From CAYZED01 sp964477445 (lineage in GTDB: Bacteria > Bacillota > Clostridia > Lutisporales > Lutisporaceae): a DNA stretch of 64,000 bases. The position numbers were made by a program, and so were the translations under genes. A model generated the notes under the pieces. That model was given only the letters and a program-made list of their open reading frames with translations, ran no database searches and was not told where the DNA came from. Location of the stretch: assembly GCA_964477445.1 (NCBI GenBank), contig CAYZED010000002.1, positions 174,248 through 238,247 of the forward strand, written 5' to 3'. The stretch's first letter is position 1. Each line of letters starts with the position of its first letter. Positions 25,965 through 33,723 of this stretch are shown here, one piece after another.

Positions 25965-26909
25965 TTAAATCTCTTCTAAAGGCACTTTAATCTCTTTTAA
26001 AACATTTTCAATATATTCATAGAGATTCAAACTCTTGTTCATTCCTTTATGGATAACTCTGTGATTTAAAACATATGGCGCCATATATTTCACATCTTCT
26101 GGGATAACATTAGTTCTACTTTGGAAGCCCGCCCTTATCTGGCATGCTTTATAAAGTGCAATTGACCCTCTAGGACTCACTCCAAGCTGAAGTTTAACAT
26201 CATTTCTAGTCTTAGTAACAATATCAGTCATATATTTCATTACATCTTCAGAGACCATTACTTTTCCAAAATTCTCTTTCAGATAAGTAATTTCTTCGTC
26301 ATTAATTATACTTTCAATTTCAGCTATACTATTCGAATTAATATTTCTCCGAACGATGCTAACCTCTTCAGCTACTAGCGGATATCCCATTTTTATTCTC
26401 ATAAAAAATCTATCGGTTTGAGCTTCAGGTAGTGGGAAAGTTCCATATGACTCAATAGGATTCTGAGTTGCTAATACCATGAACACGCTCCCAAGCTTTC
26501 TGGTATCACCATCGACAGTAATTTGGCTCTCTTCCATTGCCTCTAACAGACTCGATTGAGTTCTTGGAGTCGCCCTATTAATTTCATCTGCTAGTACTAT
26601 GTTGCTAAATAATGGACCTTTTCTAAATTCAAAATCCCCAACCTTTTGATTATAAAAATTTATTCCAGTTAAATCTGAAGGCAATAAATCAGGTGTAAAC
26701 TGAATTCTTTTAAATTCTTTTTCTATAGTTTTTGCAAAAGCTTTAACCAAAGTCGTTTTCCCTACACCAGGAATATCCTCAAGCAAAACATGCCCATTAG
26801 AAATAAATGCAATCCCAAGAAGCTCTATTATTTCGTCTTTCCCGATAATGACTTTGCTAATATTTTCTACTAATTTGTTCCTAAAATTTACGAATGAATT
26901 AATGTCCAT
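25965..26909 (-). CDS. MoxR family AAA+ ATPase
   Basis: A 314-residue AAA+ protein of the MoxR group. Walker A LEDIPGVGKTTLVKA (about 36-50), Walker B FSNIVLADEINRATPRTQSS, sensor-1 region LATQNPIESYGTFPLPEAQ and arginine region QTDRFFMRIKMGYP are clear. MoxR proteins act as chaperones that insert metal cofactors or assemble complexes, usually with DUF58 partners. Start at ATG 26909 after SD AGGAGG; the TTG one codon earlier is too close to the SD. It has its own promoter. Confidence 0.93.
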   Translation of the reverse strand: MDINSFVNFRNKLVENISKVIIGKDEIIELLGIAFISNGHVLLEDIPGVGKTTLVKAFAKTIEKEFKRIQFTPDLLPSDLTGINFYNQKVGDFEFRKGPLFSNIVLADEINRATPRTQSSLLEAMEESQITVDGDTRKLGSVFMVLATQNPIESYGTFPLPEAQTDRFFMRIKMGYPLVAEEVSIVRRNINSNSIAEIESIINDEEITYLKENFGKVMVSEDVMKYMTDIVTKTRNDVKLQLGVSPRGSIALYKACQIRAGFQSRTNVIPEDVKYMAPYVLNHRVIHKGMNKSLNLYEYIENVLKEIKVPLEEI

Positions 26910-26943
26910 CAAGTCCTCCTAATAAGTTTATAAGTCTAATTGT

Positions 26944-26972
26944 ATTGTATTGCTAGTACTATATAGCGTCAA
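26944..26972 (-). promoter_or_regulatory. Sigma-A type promoter of moxR with upstream palindromes
   Basis: Minus strand TTGACG, 17 bases, TACAAT. Just upstream of the -35 box (26982-27000) lies TGTATACA-TTT-TGTATACA, two 8-bp palindromes that could be an operator. Similar TGTATA...TATACA dyads surround the GntR gene near 41.1 kb. Confidence 0.7.
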
Positions 26973-27067
26973 TATATTCCATGTATACATTTTGTATACA
27001 AATTGTATCTAATATGTATCTCTTTGTATGGAAATTATAATTAATTTGTAATTAATTATTACGATAA

Positions 27068-27904
27068 TCAACTTATAGTTTTCGTGTAACTTTCTATAAA
27101 CTCATCTAATTGGCTTTTACTCGGTTCCTCATTCTTATATCTAATTTGAATATATATCCTTCTAATAATTCTCATATTTTTTGCACTAAGTCCACTTTTA
27201 TTATTTATGTCTAAAGATGTATCTGAAAGTTCAAGTTTGATTTTCTTTTTTATTAGCAGTTTCATAATTCTTAAGTAGTATTCTCTGATACGTTCACTGT
27301 TACTTCTTTTTCTAAAAAGTTGTGGGATTTTTCTCAAACTGCTCATATCAGTCATTTCTCTTACACCAACATTCAAAATCGGATCGCTAATTATCCAACA
27401 TTTTACAGAAATATCGCCATAATAATCCCCATATGGGATAAACTCATTTTCAAAGTCTATAGTTTTAGGATATACAATAATGCCCTGACCATATTCTACA
27501 CACTTTTCTGTAGTCGAAAGTCCCAAAATATCCCCACCAATTAAGTCAACATTATTAAAAGTATAAAAACCTCGCTTTGAAAATTTGGCGTGAAAAGTCC
27601 TAGTAATTCTTTGCTTTGGCATAACAAACATAGATATCTCATGTGTTAACTTCTTCTCTTTCTGCTTTTTTCCATCCTTCAATATATAAAAGAGTTCACT
27701 TGGAACTCTTTCAATTATTTGAAGAAAAGAAATAGGTAAGAAACTCTTGTTTTCAACTGATGTAATGATACTAAACGATTCACCTATCTCTACTGCAAAG
27801 TTTGACAGTTCTCGTTTATATATCAAATCTGCTAGGACAAATTTCTTAGACACCTCATTAACTACTATAGCAAGAATCAAAATAACGATTACTACATTTA
27901 GCAT
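27068..27904 (-). CDS. Chimeric ORF: DUF58 N-terminal part joined to a DUF4129-like C-terminus
   Basis: A 278-residue ORF. Residues 1-190 match a DUF58 protein: N-terminal hydrophobic segment, RTFHAKFSKRGFYTFNNVDL, DILGLSTTEKC, and the conserved DPILNVGVREMTD. The usual continuation of DUF58 (a G-D-x-x-R-x-I-x-W core and vWA-like region) is absent. The last 85 residues (SERIREYYLRIMKLLIKKK...IYIQIRYKNEEPSKSQLDEF) instead resemble the C-terminal helical end of transglutaminase/DUF4129 proteins, which often follow DUF58 in moxR operons. An in-frame deletion that fused two neighbouring genes explains this best. It starts four bases after the ABC ATPase gene. Confidence 0.6.
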   Translation of the reverse strand: MLNVVIVILILAIVVNEVSKKFVLADLIYKRELSNFAVEIGESFSIITSVENKSFLPISFLQIIERVPSELFYILKDGKKQKEKKLTHEISMFVMPKQRITRTFHAKFSKRGFYTFNNVDLIGGDILGLSTTEKCVEYGQGIIVYPKTIDFENEFIPYGDYYGDISVKCWIISDPILNVGVREMTDMSSLRKIPQLFRKRSNSERIREYYLRIMKLLIKKKIKLELSDTSLDINNKSGLSAKNMRIIRRIYIQIRYKNEEPSKSQLDEFIESYTKTIS

Positions 27905-27908
27905 AATC

Positions 27909-28574
27909 CTACACTATTACTCCATCCTCGATTTTTATTATCCGTCCGCATTGCTCTGCAATATGCGAATCGTGAGTAACGATAATTATTGTTTTGCCTT
28001 CTTCATTCAATTTTTTGAATATGTCGATTACTTGTTGTCCAGTTTTCTGATCTAGCGCCCCTGTAGGCTCATCTGCGAGTATTACTTCTGGATTACTAAC
28101 CAATGCCCTGGCTATCGCCACTCTTTGACACTGGCCACCAGAGAGCTGTGTAGGGCGTTTATTTACCTTCTCCGATATTTCTAGTTTTTCTAGTACTTTC
28201 TTAATCCGCTCTTTTCTCTCTGCCCGTTTTATTCCTGCATACTCTAGTGGTATTTCAATATTTTCATACACTGTATAATCGTTAATTAGCGCAAAATGCT
28301 GAACCACGAACCCAAAATGTCTGTTTCGGATTTTTGCGAGCTCGCTGTTTTTAAAAGTGTTCATCTTTTTCCCATCAAACAAATACTCACCTTCAGTTTG
28401 GTGATCCAGCGTTCCAATTACATTTAGCATAGTTGATTTACCAGATCCTGACGCTCCCATAATCGCAACCATTTCACCTTTTTTTATGTCTAAATCAATT
28501 CCTCTAAGAGCCATGACTTTTGCTTCACCTTCACCGAATTGTTTTGTTAGATTACTAAAATTTATATATGACAT
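27909..28574 (-). CDS. MacB/LolD-type ABC transporter ATP-binding protein
   Basis: A 221-residue ATPase of the antimicrobial-peptide/lipoprotein type. Walker A GASGSGKST (about 38-46), Q-loop VVQHFALINDYTVYENI, signature LSGGQCQRVAIARAL and Walker B VILADEPTGALD are intact. It follows its permease gene without a gap and belongs to the locus 31380 to 27909: small secreted protein, permease 1, permease 2, ATPase. Likely powers release of a membrane-inserted substrate or immunity rather than uptake. Confidence 0.93.
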   Translation of the reverse strand: MSYINFSNLTKQFGEGEAKVMALRGIDLDIKKGEMVAIMGASGSGKSTMLNVIGTLDHQTEGEYLFDGKKMNTFKNSELAKIRNRHFGFVVQHFALINDYTVYENIEIPLEYAGIKRAERKERIKKVLEKLEISEKVNKRPTQLSGGQCQRVAIARALVSNPEVILADEPTGALDQKTGQQVIDIFKKLNEEGKTIIIVTHDSHIAEQCGRIIKIEDGVIV

Positions 28575-29861
28575 TTATTCTTCTCCTTTTATCAATTCAT
28601 TGACACTAAGACTCAAAATTCGCTTCATTGGGTAGAGGGCTGTGAGGATGCTGAGGAGGATGAAGCCAAGGAATAGACCATTTACATATCGGAAATTCAA
28701 ATATCCATATTGAAAAATTAAAATTGGCAAAGTAATTAGAAAAGCCGAACATGTAATTATTGTAATTTCTTTAAATATATCAAACGCAATATTAGTTAAT
28801 GTTCCACCACAGAATATTTGTACGCCAAATTCTTTTTTTCTATCTTCTATTGAGTTTAAATAGGAAACAATAAGTGTGAAAAAGATAAAAAGCATAATAA
28901 CAATCAAAGTTGTGTTCATTACATCTGCCTGACTTGATAATGAATCAAGTTCTTGATTCACATATTTGTCGAAATTTTGAATCCCGATTTCGATTCCTAA
29001 ATTGCTTTTAAATATCTTTTTGATTCCTAACAATGTCTCACTTATATCAGACTTTCCATTAATCAATATTAAATTATCCTCAAATAATACATGTGTAAAA
29101 AATAGTTTCTTACTTATTACTGACATTGAATAACTAACAACTATGCTATTGTCTAATTCCAGATATCTTTGGTACTCCGTTTCTGCAAATGCTCGCATTT
29201 CATATGGTATAAATTGATTTGGTTTTAAAATTCCAATTACCTTTGTTTTTCTGTAACCAGCATTCTCTCCAAGATATACTTCAAACGAATCACCTATCTT
29301 GTATTTGTTTGAATATGCTGCGCCTAATATTACAGGTATATAATTTGTATTACTGAAATCTATTCCACTTTCAAGCTTATCAAAATATCTGCCTACCGAG
29401 AGATCTGGGGAATATTCATTCAAAGCATTATTATTCACCATAATACATTTCGCTTGAAAGTATTTCTTTCCATTTATAACTGCAGCCGAAGAACTTGACT
29501 CATATTCACTATATCTTTCAAATCCATCAAAAGTCTTGGTGAGCATTGGTATTTTGCACACATTCGTATAAATAATGTTTTTATAATTATTTAACTCTTG
29601 AAGTGTTTTAACCAGTGTTTTTTCATTTAGTCTTAATGAGTTTGAGTTATTTAAAATATCATCAGCTTCAGTAATGAATGGTATGTTATATACACTCATT
29701 GAGCTAAAATAGTTTTTTATCTTATTGCTTTCCAGATGCACTATGTTATTCAATTCTAGCGTGTTATAGAGGACATAAAAGCCAAATACGAGTTGTAGAA
29801 TGAGTACTCCTGTGAAGAACTTCCTTTTCCATAAATGTTTAAATGAATTTTTAAATTTCAA
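28575..29861 (-). CDS. FtsX/MacB-type ABC transporter permease 2
   Basis: A 428-residue protein with one N-terminal TM helix (about 13-32), a large extracytoplasmic domain (about 33-300) and three C-terminal TM helices, the MacB/FtsX topology. The C-terminal block VSYLNSIEDRKKEFGVQIFCGGT corresponds to the FtsX coupling region. TTG start with SD AAGGAG. It directly follows permease 1 (one base apart). The external domain contains a KYKIGDSFEVYLG segment similar to MacB periplasmic domains. Confidence 0.85.
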   Translation of the reverse strand: MKFKNSFKHLWKRKFFTGVLILQLVFGFYVLYNTLELNNIVHLESNKIKNYFSSMSVYNIPFITEADDILNNSNSLRLNEKTLVKTLQELNNYKNIIYTNVCKIPMLTKTFDGFERYSEYESSSSAAVINGKKYFQAKCIMVNNNALNEYSPDLSVGRYFDKLESGIDFSNTNYIPVILGAAYSNKYKIGDSFEVYLGENAGYRKTKVIGILKPNQFIPYEMRAFAETEYQRYLELDNSIVVSYSMSVISKKLFFTHVLFEDNLILINGKSDISETLLGIKKIFKSNLGIEIGIQNFDKYVNQELDSLSSQADVMNTTLIVIMLFIFFTLIVSYLNSIEDRKKEFGVQIFCGGTLTNIAFDIFKEITIITCSAFLITLPILIFQYGYLNFRYVNGLFLGFILLSILTALYPMKRILSLSVNELIKGEE

Positions 29862-29862
29862 T

Positions 29863-30984
29863 TTATAACTCCTTCAGAAGTTGATTCACTTCAATTTTAT
29901 TTATCTCTCTAAATATTAGTACAAGGAATATTGCCCCAAGAAACAAGCTTAAAACTGCCACAAGTAATATATTAGATATAGATACATGTAAATCAAATAT
30001 CCCAGAAATTGCTGCAAAATAGTTCTTATTAATAACTCTATTATTATTCACTTGTTGGAGAATATATACTAAAATCGTTTGAACAAACAACGCCAATATG
30101 AAAGCAATAGTCGATGCTGCAAAAAATCTTAAAAGTAAACTTTTTAGTAATGATTTATTCGTTGCTCCACATAATTTTCTTAGTCCTATTTCTATCTTTG
30201 TTCCTTTAATCCAATATATAACCGACTGACCAAATGTTAATAATACACAAATAACTATTAAACTTAAATTTATTGTTATTCCTTTTGTAAATTTTATCGC
30301 TAACCCAATTGGATTTGGCTGTTTAATACCATCATTGATTAGTATTTTTTCTTTATTAATCGAATATATCTCATCTTTTATTTCTTTTCTTGATAGGCTC
30401 GCGCTATCTATATATAAAGTTATCATAGCTAATGATTCACCTGAATATAGGGAAGCATTCAAATTGTAAAGCACAGTGTCATCATATTTTGATGACCTGT
30501 TTACATTTCCAATAATTCCTATAACAGTGAACTTCTCCATTCCTCTTAGCACATATTTCTTCCCATTTTCTATATATATATTTTTCTTCATATTCTTCCC
30601 AATGACTGCCAGTTTGTCTTTGTTTTGAAAATCTTCAGGTCTGAAAAACCTACCTTCCATTAATTTGTATCCCATATTGTATTTATTATTGAAATAAAAT
30701 GCGATTTTATCACCATCTGTATCGAATTTTTCCATTTTAAAGAGCTTAATTATTATATTTGGTATACCCTCGACTTTTCTTATAAATTCTACTCTCTCTT
30801 CTTGTGACATTTCATCTTTTATACTTATTGTTACATAATTTTGTGTTAACTGATTATTATATTCATTCAAACTTTCACTTATCCCGACAACGTTACTAAT
30901 TAGTAGTGAAAAAAATAAATTCATACAAAAAATACACAATACTACATACTTGATTTTTCTTAAGTGTAATGTTAACAGCCTCAA
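29863..30984 (-). CDS. FtsX/MacB-type ABC transporter permease 1
   Basis: A 373-residue permease with an N-terminal TM helix (about 10-30), an external domain, and three C-terminal TM helices (about 238-258, 290-312, 340-360). The coupling segment KGTKIEIGLRKLCGATNKSLL matches FtsX-type permeases (EIGLRKxxGA). Start codon TTG, supported by SD TTAGGAG. It lies just after the hairpin at 31001-31034 downstream of the small secreted protein gene. With permease 2 it would form a heterodimer. Confidence 0.87.
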   Translation of the reverse strand: MRLLTLHLRKIKYVVLCIFCMNLFFSLLISNVVGISESLNEYNNQLTQNYVTISIKDEMSQEERVEFIRKVEGIPNIIIKLFKMEKFDTDGDKIAFYFNNKYNMGYKLMEGRFFRPEDFQNKDKLAVIGKNMKKNIYIENGKKYVLRGMEKFTVIGIIGNVNRSSKYDDTVLYNLNASLYSGESLAMITLYIDSASLSRKEIKDEIYSINKEKILINDGIKQPNPIGLAIKFTKGITINLSLIVICVLLTFGQSVIYWIKGTKIEIGLRKLCGATNKSLLKSLLLRFFAASTIAFILALFVQTILVYILQQVNNNRVINKNYFAAISGIFDLHVSISNILLVAVLSLFLGAIFLVLIFREINKIEVNQLLKEL

Positions 30985-31000
30985 TTCTTTTTCTCCTAAC

Positions 31001-31034
31001 TATAGGAGGAGATAGTGTTCTATCTCCTCCTATA
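31001..31034 (-). other. Strong intercistronic hairpin between small secreted protein and transporter genes
   Basis: A perfect 15-bp stem, TATAGGAGGAGATAG / CTATCTCCTCCTATA with a four-base loop, begins seven bases after the stop of the secreted-protein gene. No T-tract follows; instead the SD of permease 1 comes next. It may stabilise the upstream mRNA or act as a processing site, setting a high ratio of small protein to transporter. Confidence 0.7.
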
Positions 31035-31041
31035 TTATTTA

Positions 31042-31380
31042 TTAATACCCGCTATGTGACTCTTGCACTCCATAATTCCCCGGTGCTGATGCCTGTTGAG
31101 TTTGCGCATATCCTATTCCATCACCCCATTTATGAGCTGAATTTACCCATACATCTGTATGAAGTACTTTGGCATTATTTGTAGTGTCTACCCATGCATA
31201 CCCATAAGTTGTTCCTCCATAATACCTATCAATTCCTACTACGTGAGTTCCTAAATTAAGATCATAATCATTCCAAGTTTTTGGCCCATCTCCAAACCAT
31301 GAATATGCAAACGCCCCCACAGAAACCAACATTGCTATACATAGTGTCATCGCTAAAGTTCTCAAAATCTTCTTTTTCAT
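31042..31380 (-). CDS. Small secreted Trp/Tyr/Gly-rich protein, bacteriocin-like
   Basis: A 112-residue precursor. A Sec signal peptide is clear: KKK, a hydrophobic core LRTLAMTLCIAMLVSVG, and an AFA-YS cleavage site after about residue 25. The mature 87 residues are rich in aromatic residues, Gly, Asn and Thr, and have no cysteine (YSWFGDGPKTW near the start, RYYGGTTYGYAWVD in the middle, GNYGVQESHSGY at the end). Genes for a MacB-like ABC transporter follow and a LytTR regulator lies upstream, an arrangement like lactococcin 972-type loci. I do not see enough identity to claim that family. SD AAGGAG supports the start. Confidence 0.6.
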   Translation of the reverse strand: MKKKILRTLAMTLCIAMLVSVGAFAYSWFGDGPKTWNDYDLNLGTHVVGIDRYYGGTTYGYAWVDTTNNAKVLHTDVWVNSAHKWGDGIGYAQTQQASAPGNYGVQESHSGY

Positions 31381-31445
31381 TCTTTCTTTTCTCCTTAAAT
31401 TTATGATTTTTGTTCGGCCAAATTCCTCTTCTCATGAGAAGTCTT

Positions 31446-31639
31446 TATACGAATTTGCGTTAATGAATATATTTTATGAGAAAAAGTAATCGCTCAATAT
31501 TATAAGTGCAACTATAGGTGTGTATAATCGACTTCTCTCCTCGGCATAGCCGAGTTACAGTCGAAAGTTGCACAAATAATATAATCCGATTACTTTTACT
31601 CTGGTAATTACAATAAGGTTAAACGCAAATTAGTATTAC
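31446..31639. repeat. Nested palindromic element upstream of the secreted-protein gene
   Basis: About 190 bp with nested arms. Outer arms (AATTTGCGTT at 31452-31461 / AACGCAAATT at 31623-31632), middle arms (AAAAGTAATCG at 31482-31492 / CGATTACTTTT at 31587-31597) and a core hairpin (31505-31573). The core has GTGCAACT/AGTTGCAC, TCGACT/AGTCGA and CTCGGC-ATA-GCCGAG. The core is homologous to the hairpins at 46.3-46.9 kb. No ORF lies within it. It ends about 65 bp before the secreted-protein start codon, so it lies in or near the promoter. Confidence 0.75.
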
Positions 31640-31700
31640 TCCACGATTTTTGAGAAGAAATCGTCGCAGTATTGACTTATAACTGAATTCGACATATCAT

Positions 31701-31768
31701 AAATTAAGAAGCCTTTCCTATTTGTGTATTCGCTGCGCGGCGTTATACTGGGATTGGCTTTCTTAATT
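31701..31768. repeat. Inverted repeat between the LytTR gene and the palindromic element
   Basis: Arms AAATTAAGAAGCC (31701-31713) and GGCTTTCTTAATTT (31755-31768) enclose about 41 bases with a GC-rich centre (CGCTGCGCGGCG). It lies about 70 bp after the response-regulator stop. It could be a terminator-like hairpin, but it lacks a T-tract. Confidence 0.65.
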
Positions 31769-31838
31769 TACAACGTTTTCATTATATCCATATGTTTTTA
31801 AAGTTTCAATAGACTTGTAATAACTGGTCTCTTTTTTG

Positions 31839-32546
31839 TCATAACTGGTCAACAATATTGATATAGAATGCCACTATAAACTCTTGTCTATATTGCTTAC
31901 TAAGAGGAATTATCCTACCGTCTTCGAGTTTTATATCTTTTTGACCAACACTTTTAACATTATTTAAGTTTACAAGGAAACTCTTATGAGCTCTAAAAAA
32001 CTTATGTTTCCTGAGTTCTAATTCTTCTTCTTTTATTTTTGAGTATGTTTCAAACTTCTCTTTAGCTGTATGAATTTCAATTTTTCTTAATTTGCTTTCA
32101 ATATAAAATATTTCATTTCGATTAATTTTAATTATTTCATTTTTAGTTTTTATTATATAGTTCTTATTCGCTCTTTCTTCGAGCTGTTTTGCAACTTCGA
32201 AATAATTCTTTTTTACTGCTTCTTCACTGGCAGGTTTAACGATATATCGACGAGCATTTACTTCATATCCTTCAGTCGCAAAGCCAATTAATGCAGAAAC
32301 AAAAATTATTTCTACATCAATATCAGTTTTTCTTATCTCTCTTGCGGCTTCTATACCATTCATTTTTTTCATTTTGCAATCTAGAAAAATTAAGTCAAAT
32401 TTCTTATTCAAGTTGTATTGGTCTACCAAATCCTCACCCGAAGTAAATTTTTCGACCGTGTCATTTTCTTGATCAATATATTTTTTTAAATAGTCATCAA
32501 TTACATTTACAAAAATTATCTCATCATCGCATATTGCAATTCTCAT
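31839..32546 (-). CDS. LytTR family response regulator (AgrA-like)
   Basis: A 235-residue regulator. The receiver domain (1-120) has the acidic pocket CDDE (7-10), phospho-acceptor region IFLDCKMKKMNG (Asp near 55) and Lys in IVKPAS (about 108). The C-terminal LytTR DNA-binding domain (about 130-232) has IKTKNEIIKINRNEIFYIE and FFRAHKSFLVNLNNVKSV. AgrA-like regulators control bacteriocin and quorum operons through pairs of direct repeats. No histidine kinase is nearby. It is divergent to nothing and lies upstream of the secreted-protein/ABC locus on the same strand, so control of that locus is likely. Confidence 0.9.
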   Translation of the reverse strand: MRIAICDDEIIFVNVIDDYLKKYIDQENDTVEKFTSGEDLVDQYNLNKKFDLIFLDCKMKKMNGIEAAREIRKTDIDVEIIFVSALIGFATEGYEVNARRYIVKPASEEAVKKNYFEVAKQLEERANKNYIIKTKNEIIKINRNEIFYIESKLRKIEIHTAKEKFETYSKIKEEELELRKHKFFRAHKSFLVNLNNVKSVGQKDIKLEDGRIIPLSKQYRQEFIVAFYINIVDQL

Positions 32547-32598
32547 TTATGTCGCTCCAATTCTACGTCTTATGTTTAATGTCTTGAGTTCTGTTTCG

Positions 32599-32631
32599 TA
32601 TGTCTTATGTCTTATGTCATATGTCATATGT
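32599..32631. repeat. Heptanucleotide tandem repeat upstream of the LytTR gene
   Basis: Nearly five units of TATGTCT/TATGTCA in a row, starting about 53 bp upstream of the LytTR start codon. Units of seven could change promoter or leader spacing if copy number varies. Confidence 0.8.
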
Positions 32632-32833
32632 TGTAACTTATACGCCCTATTACTTACACACATTTATCATATCTTACAAAAATATCAATGTCAATCTTTC
32701 CAACATCTTTAAAATGTAAACAAATTGCAACAAAAAAGACATACCACAAATTCCTGCGAATTATGACATGTCCTAAATCTTATATGAAAAATTGGAATTA
32801 GTTTTAGTTTAGAAATACTTTTCTCTACTTCCC

Positions 32834-33547
32834 TTAAAACTTAAATCCACCTACATTACTTGAATTGTTTTGGCCTAAGTTCAAAAATGGTAATATGCTC
32901 TTTGCAACACTCTGTGCTGGCATAGATTGAAGCCAAACATCGCCAGGACCTACTAGTTCAGTCAGAAAAAGTCCTTCTCCACCAAAAAACAAATTTTTAA
33001 AGCCTTTGACCATGTTAACTTCAAATTGTACTGAAGGATCAAGTATTGCCACATGTCCAGTATCAACCTTCAAAACCTCGCCTGGTGCAAGTGATATCTT
33101 TGTAGTACTTCCGTCAATTTCTAAGAAAACTTTCCCTGGCCCTGTGAGTTTTTGCATTATGAACCCTTCACCACCAAATAGACCTGCTCCTAGTTTTTTT
33201 CTAAAAAACATTTCTAAATTGACGCTTCTTTCCGCACATAAGAAAGCGGATTTTTGGCAAATAATCGACTGCCCTGGTTTTAGATCAATTGCTACTATTT
33301 CTCCTGGAAAACTTGACGGAAAAGCAATCATTCCGACACCACCAACACAAGTATATGTAGTCATAAAAAGCGATTCCCCTGATAGCGATCTTGCTATTCC
33401 ACCAAGAAGTCCACCTTCCATATTTGTACTCATGTCAATATTAGCACCCATCCATCCCATACCGCCCGATTCAGTAAACATGCTCTCTCCTGCTTCAAGT
33501 CTGCAAGCTACTACTGGTAAATTTCCACCTTGAATTTGATATTCCAT
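32834..33547 (-). CDS. AIM24 / TIGR00266 family protein
   Basis: A 237-residue beta-rich protein of the AIM24 family. Conserved parts are ESGGMGWMGANIDM...GGLLGGIARSLSGESLF, GFIMQKLTGPGKVFLEIDG and the glycine-rich LFFGGEGLFLTELVGPGDVWLQSM. The bacterial role is unclear (membrane or tryptophan-RNA-binding-protein-like fold). I start at ATG 33547 (SD AAAGGTGG); the GTG at 33559 lies in that SD. Stands alone. Confidence 0.9.
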   Translation of the reverse strand: MEYQIQGGNLPVVACRLEAGESMFTESGGMGWMGANIDMSTNMEGGLLGGIARSLSGESLFMTTYTCVGGVGMIAFPSSFPGEIVAIDLKPGQSIICQKSAFLCAERSVNLEMFFRKKLGAGLFGGEGFIMQKLTGPGKVFLEIDGSTTKISLAPGEVLKVDTGHVAILDPSVQFEVNMVKGFKNLFFGGEGLFLTELVGPGDVWLQSMPAQSVAKSILPFLNLGQNNSSNVGGFKF

Positions 33548-33723
33548 AACGTTTTCCACCTTTCAAAATATTCAGTTTTCTATAATACTAAGTTGCTTAA
33601 ATAATACTAGTTTTTAATAATATTAAGTTTTCACTTTTAATACGTAGAATAGGTAAAATCGTTTCAACGGTCCAAAAACAAATTAAAGAATATAGATTTT
33701 CGAATCATTTCCCAATATTTCGC

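Noticed and set aside
31042..31380. Firm assignment to lactococcin 972 family
   Set aside because: Locus layout is similar, but I cannot align the mature sequence convincingly by eye.
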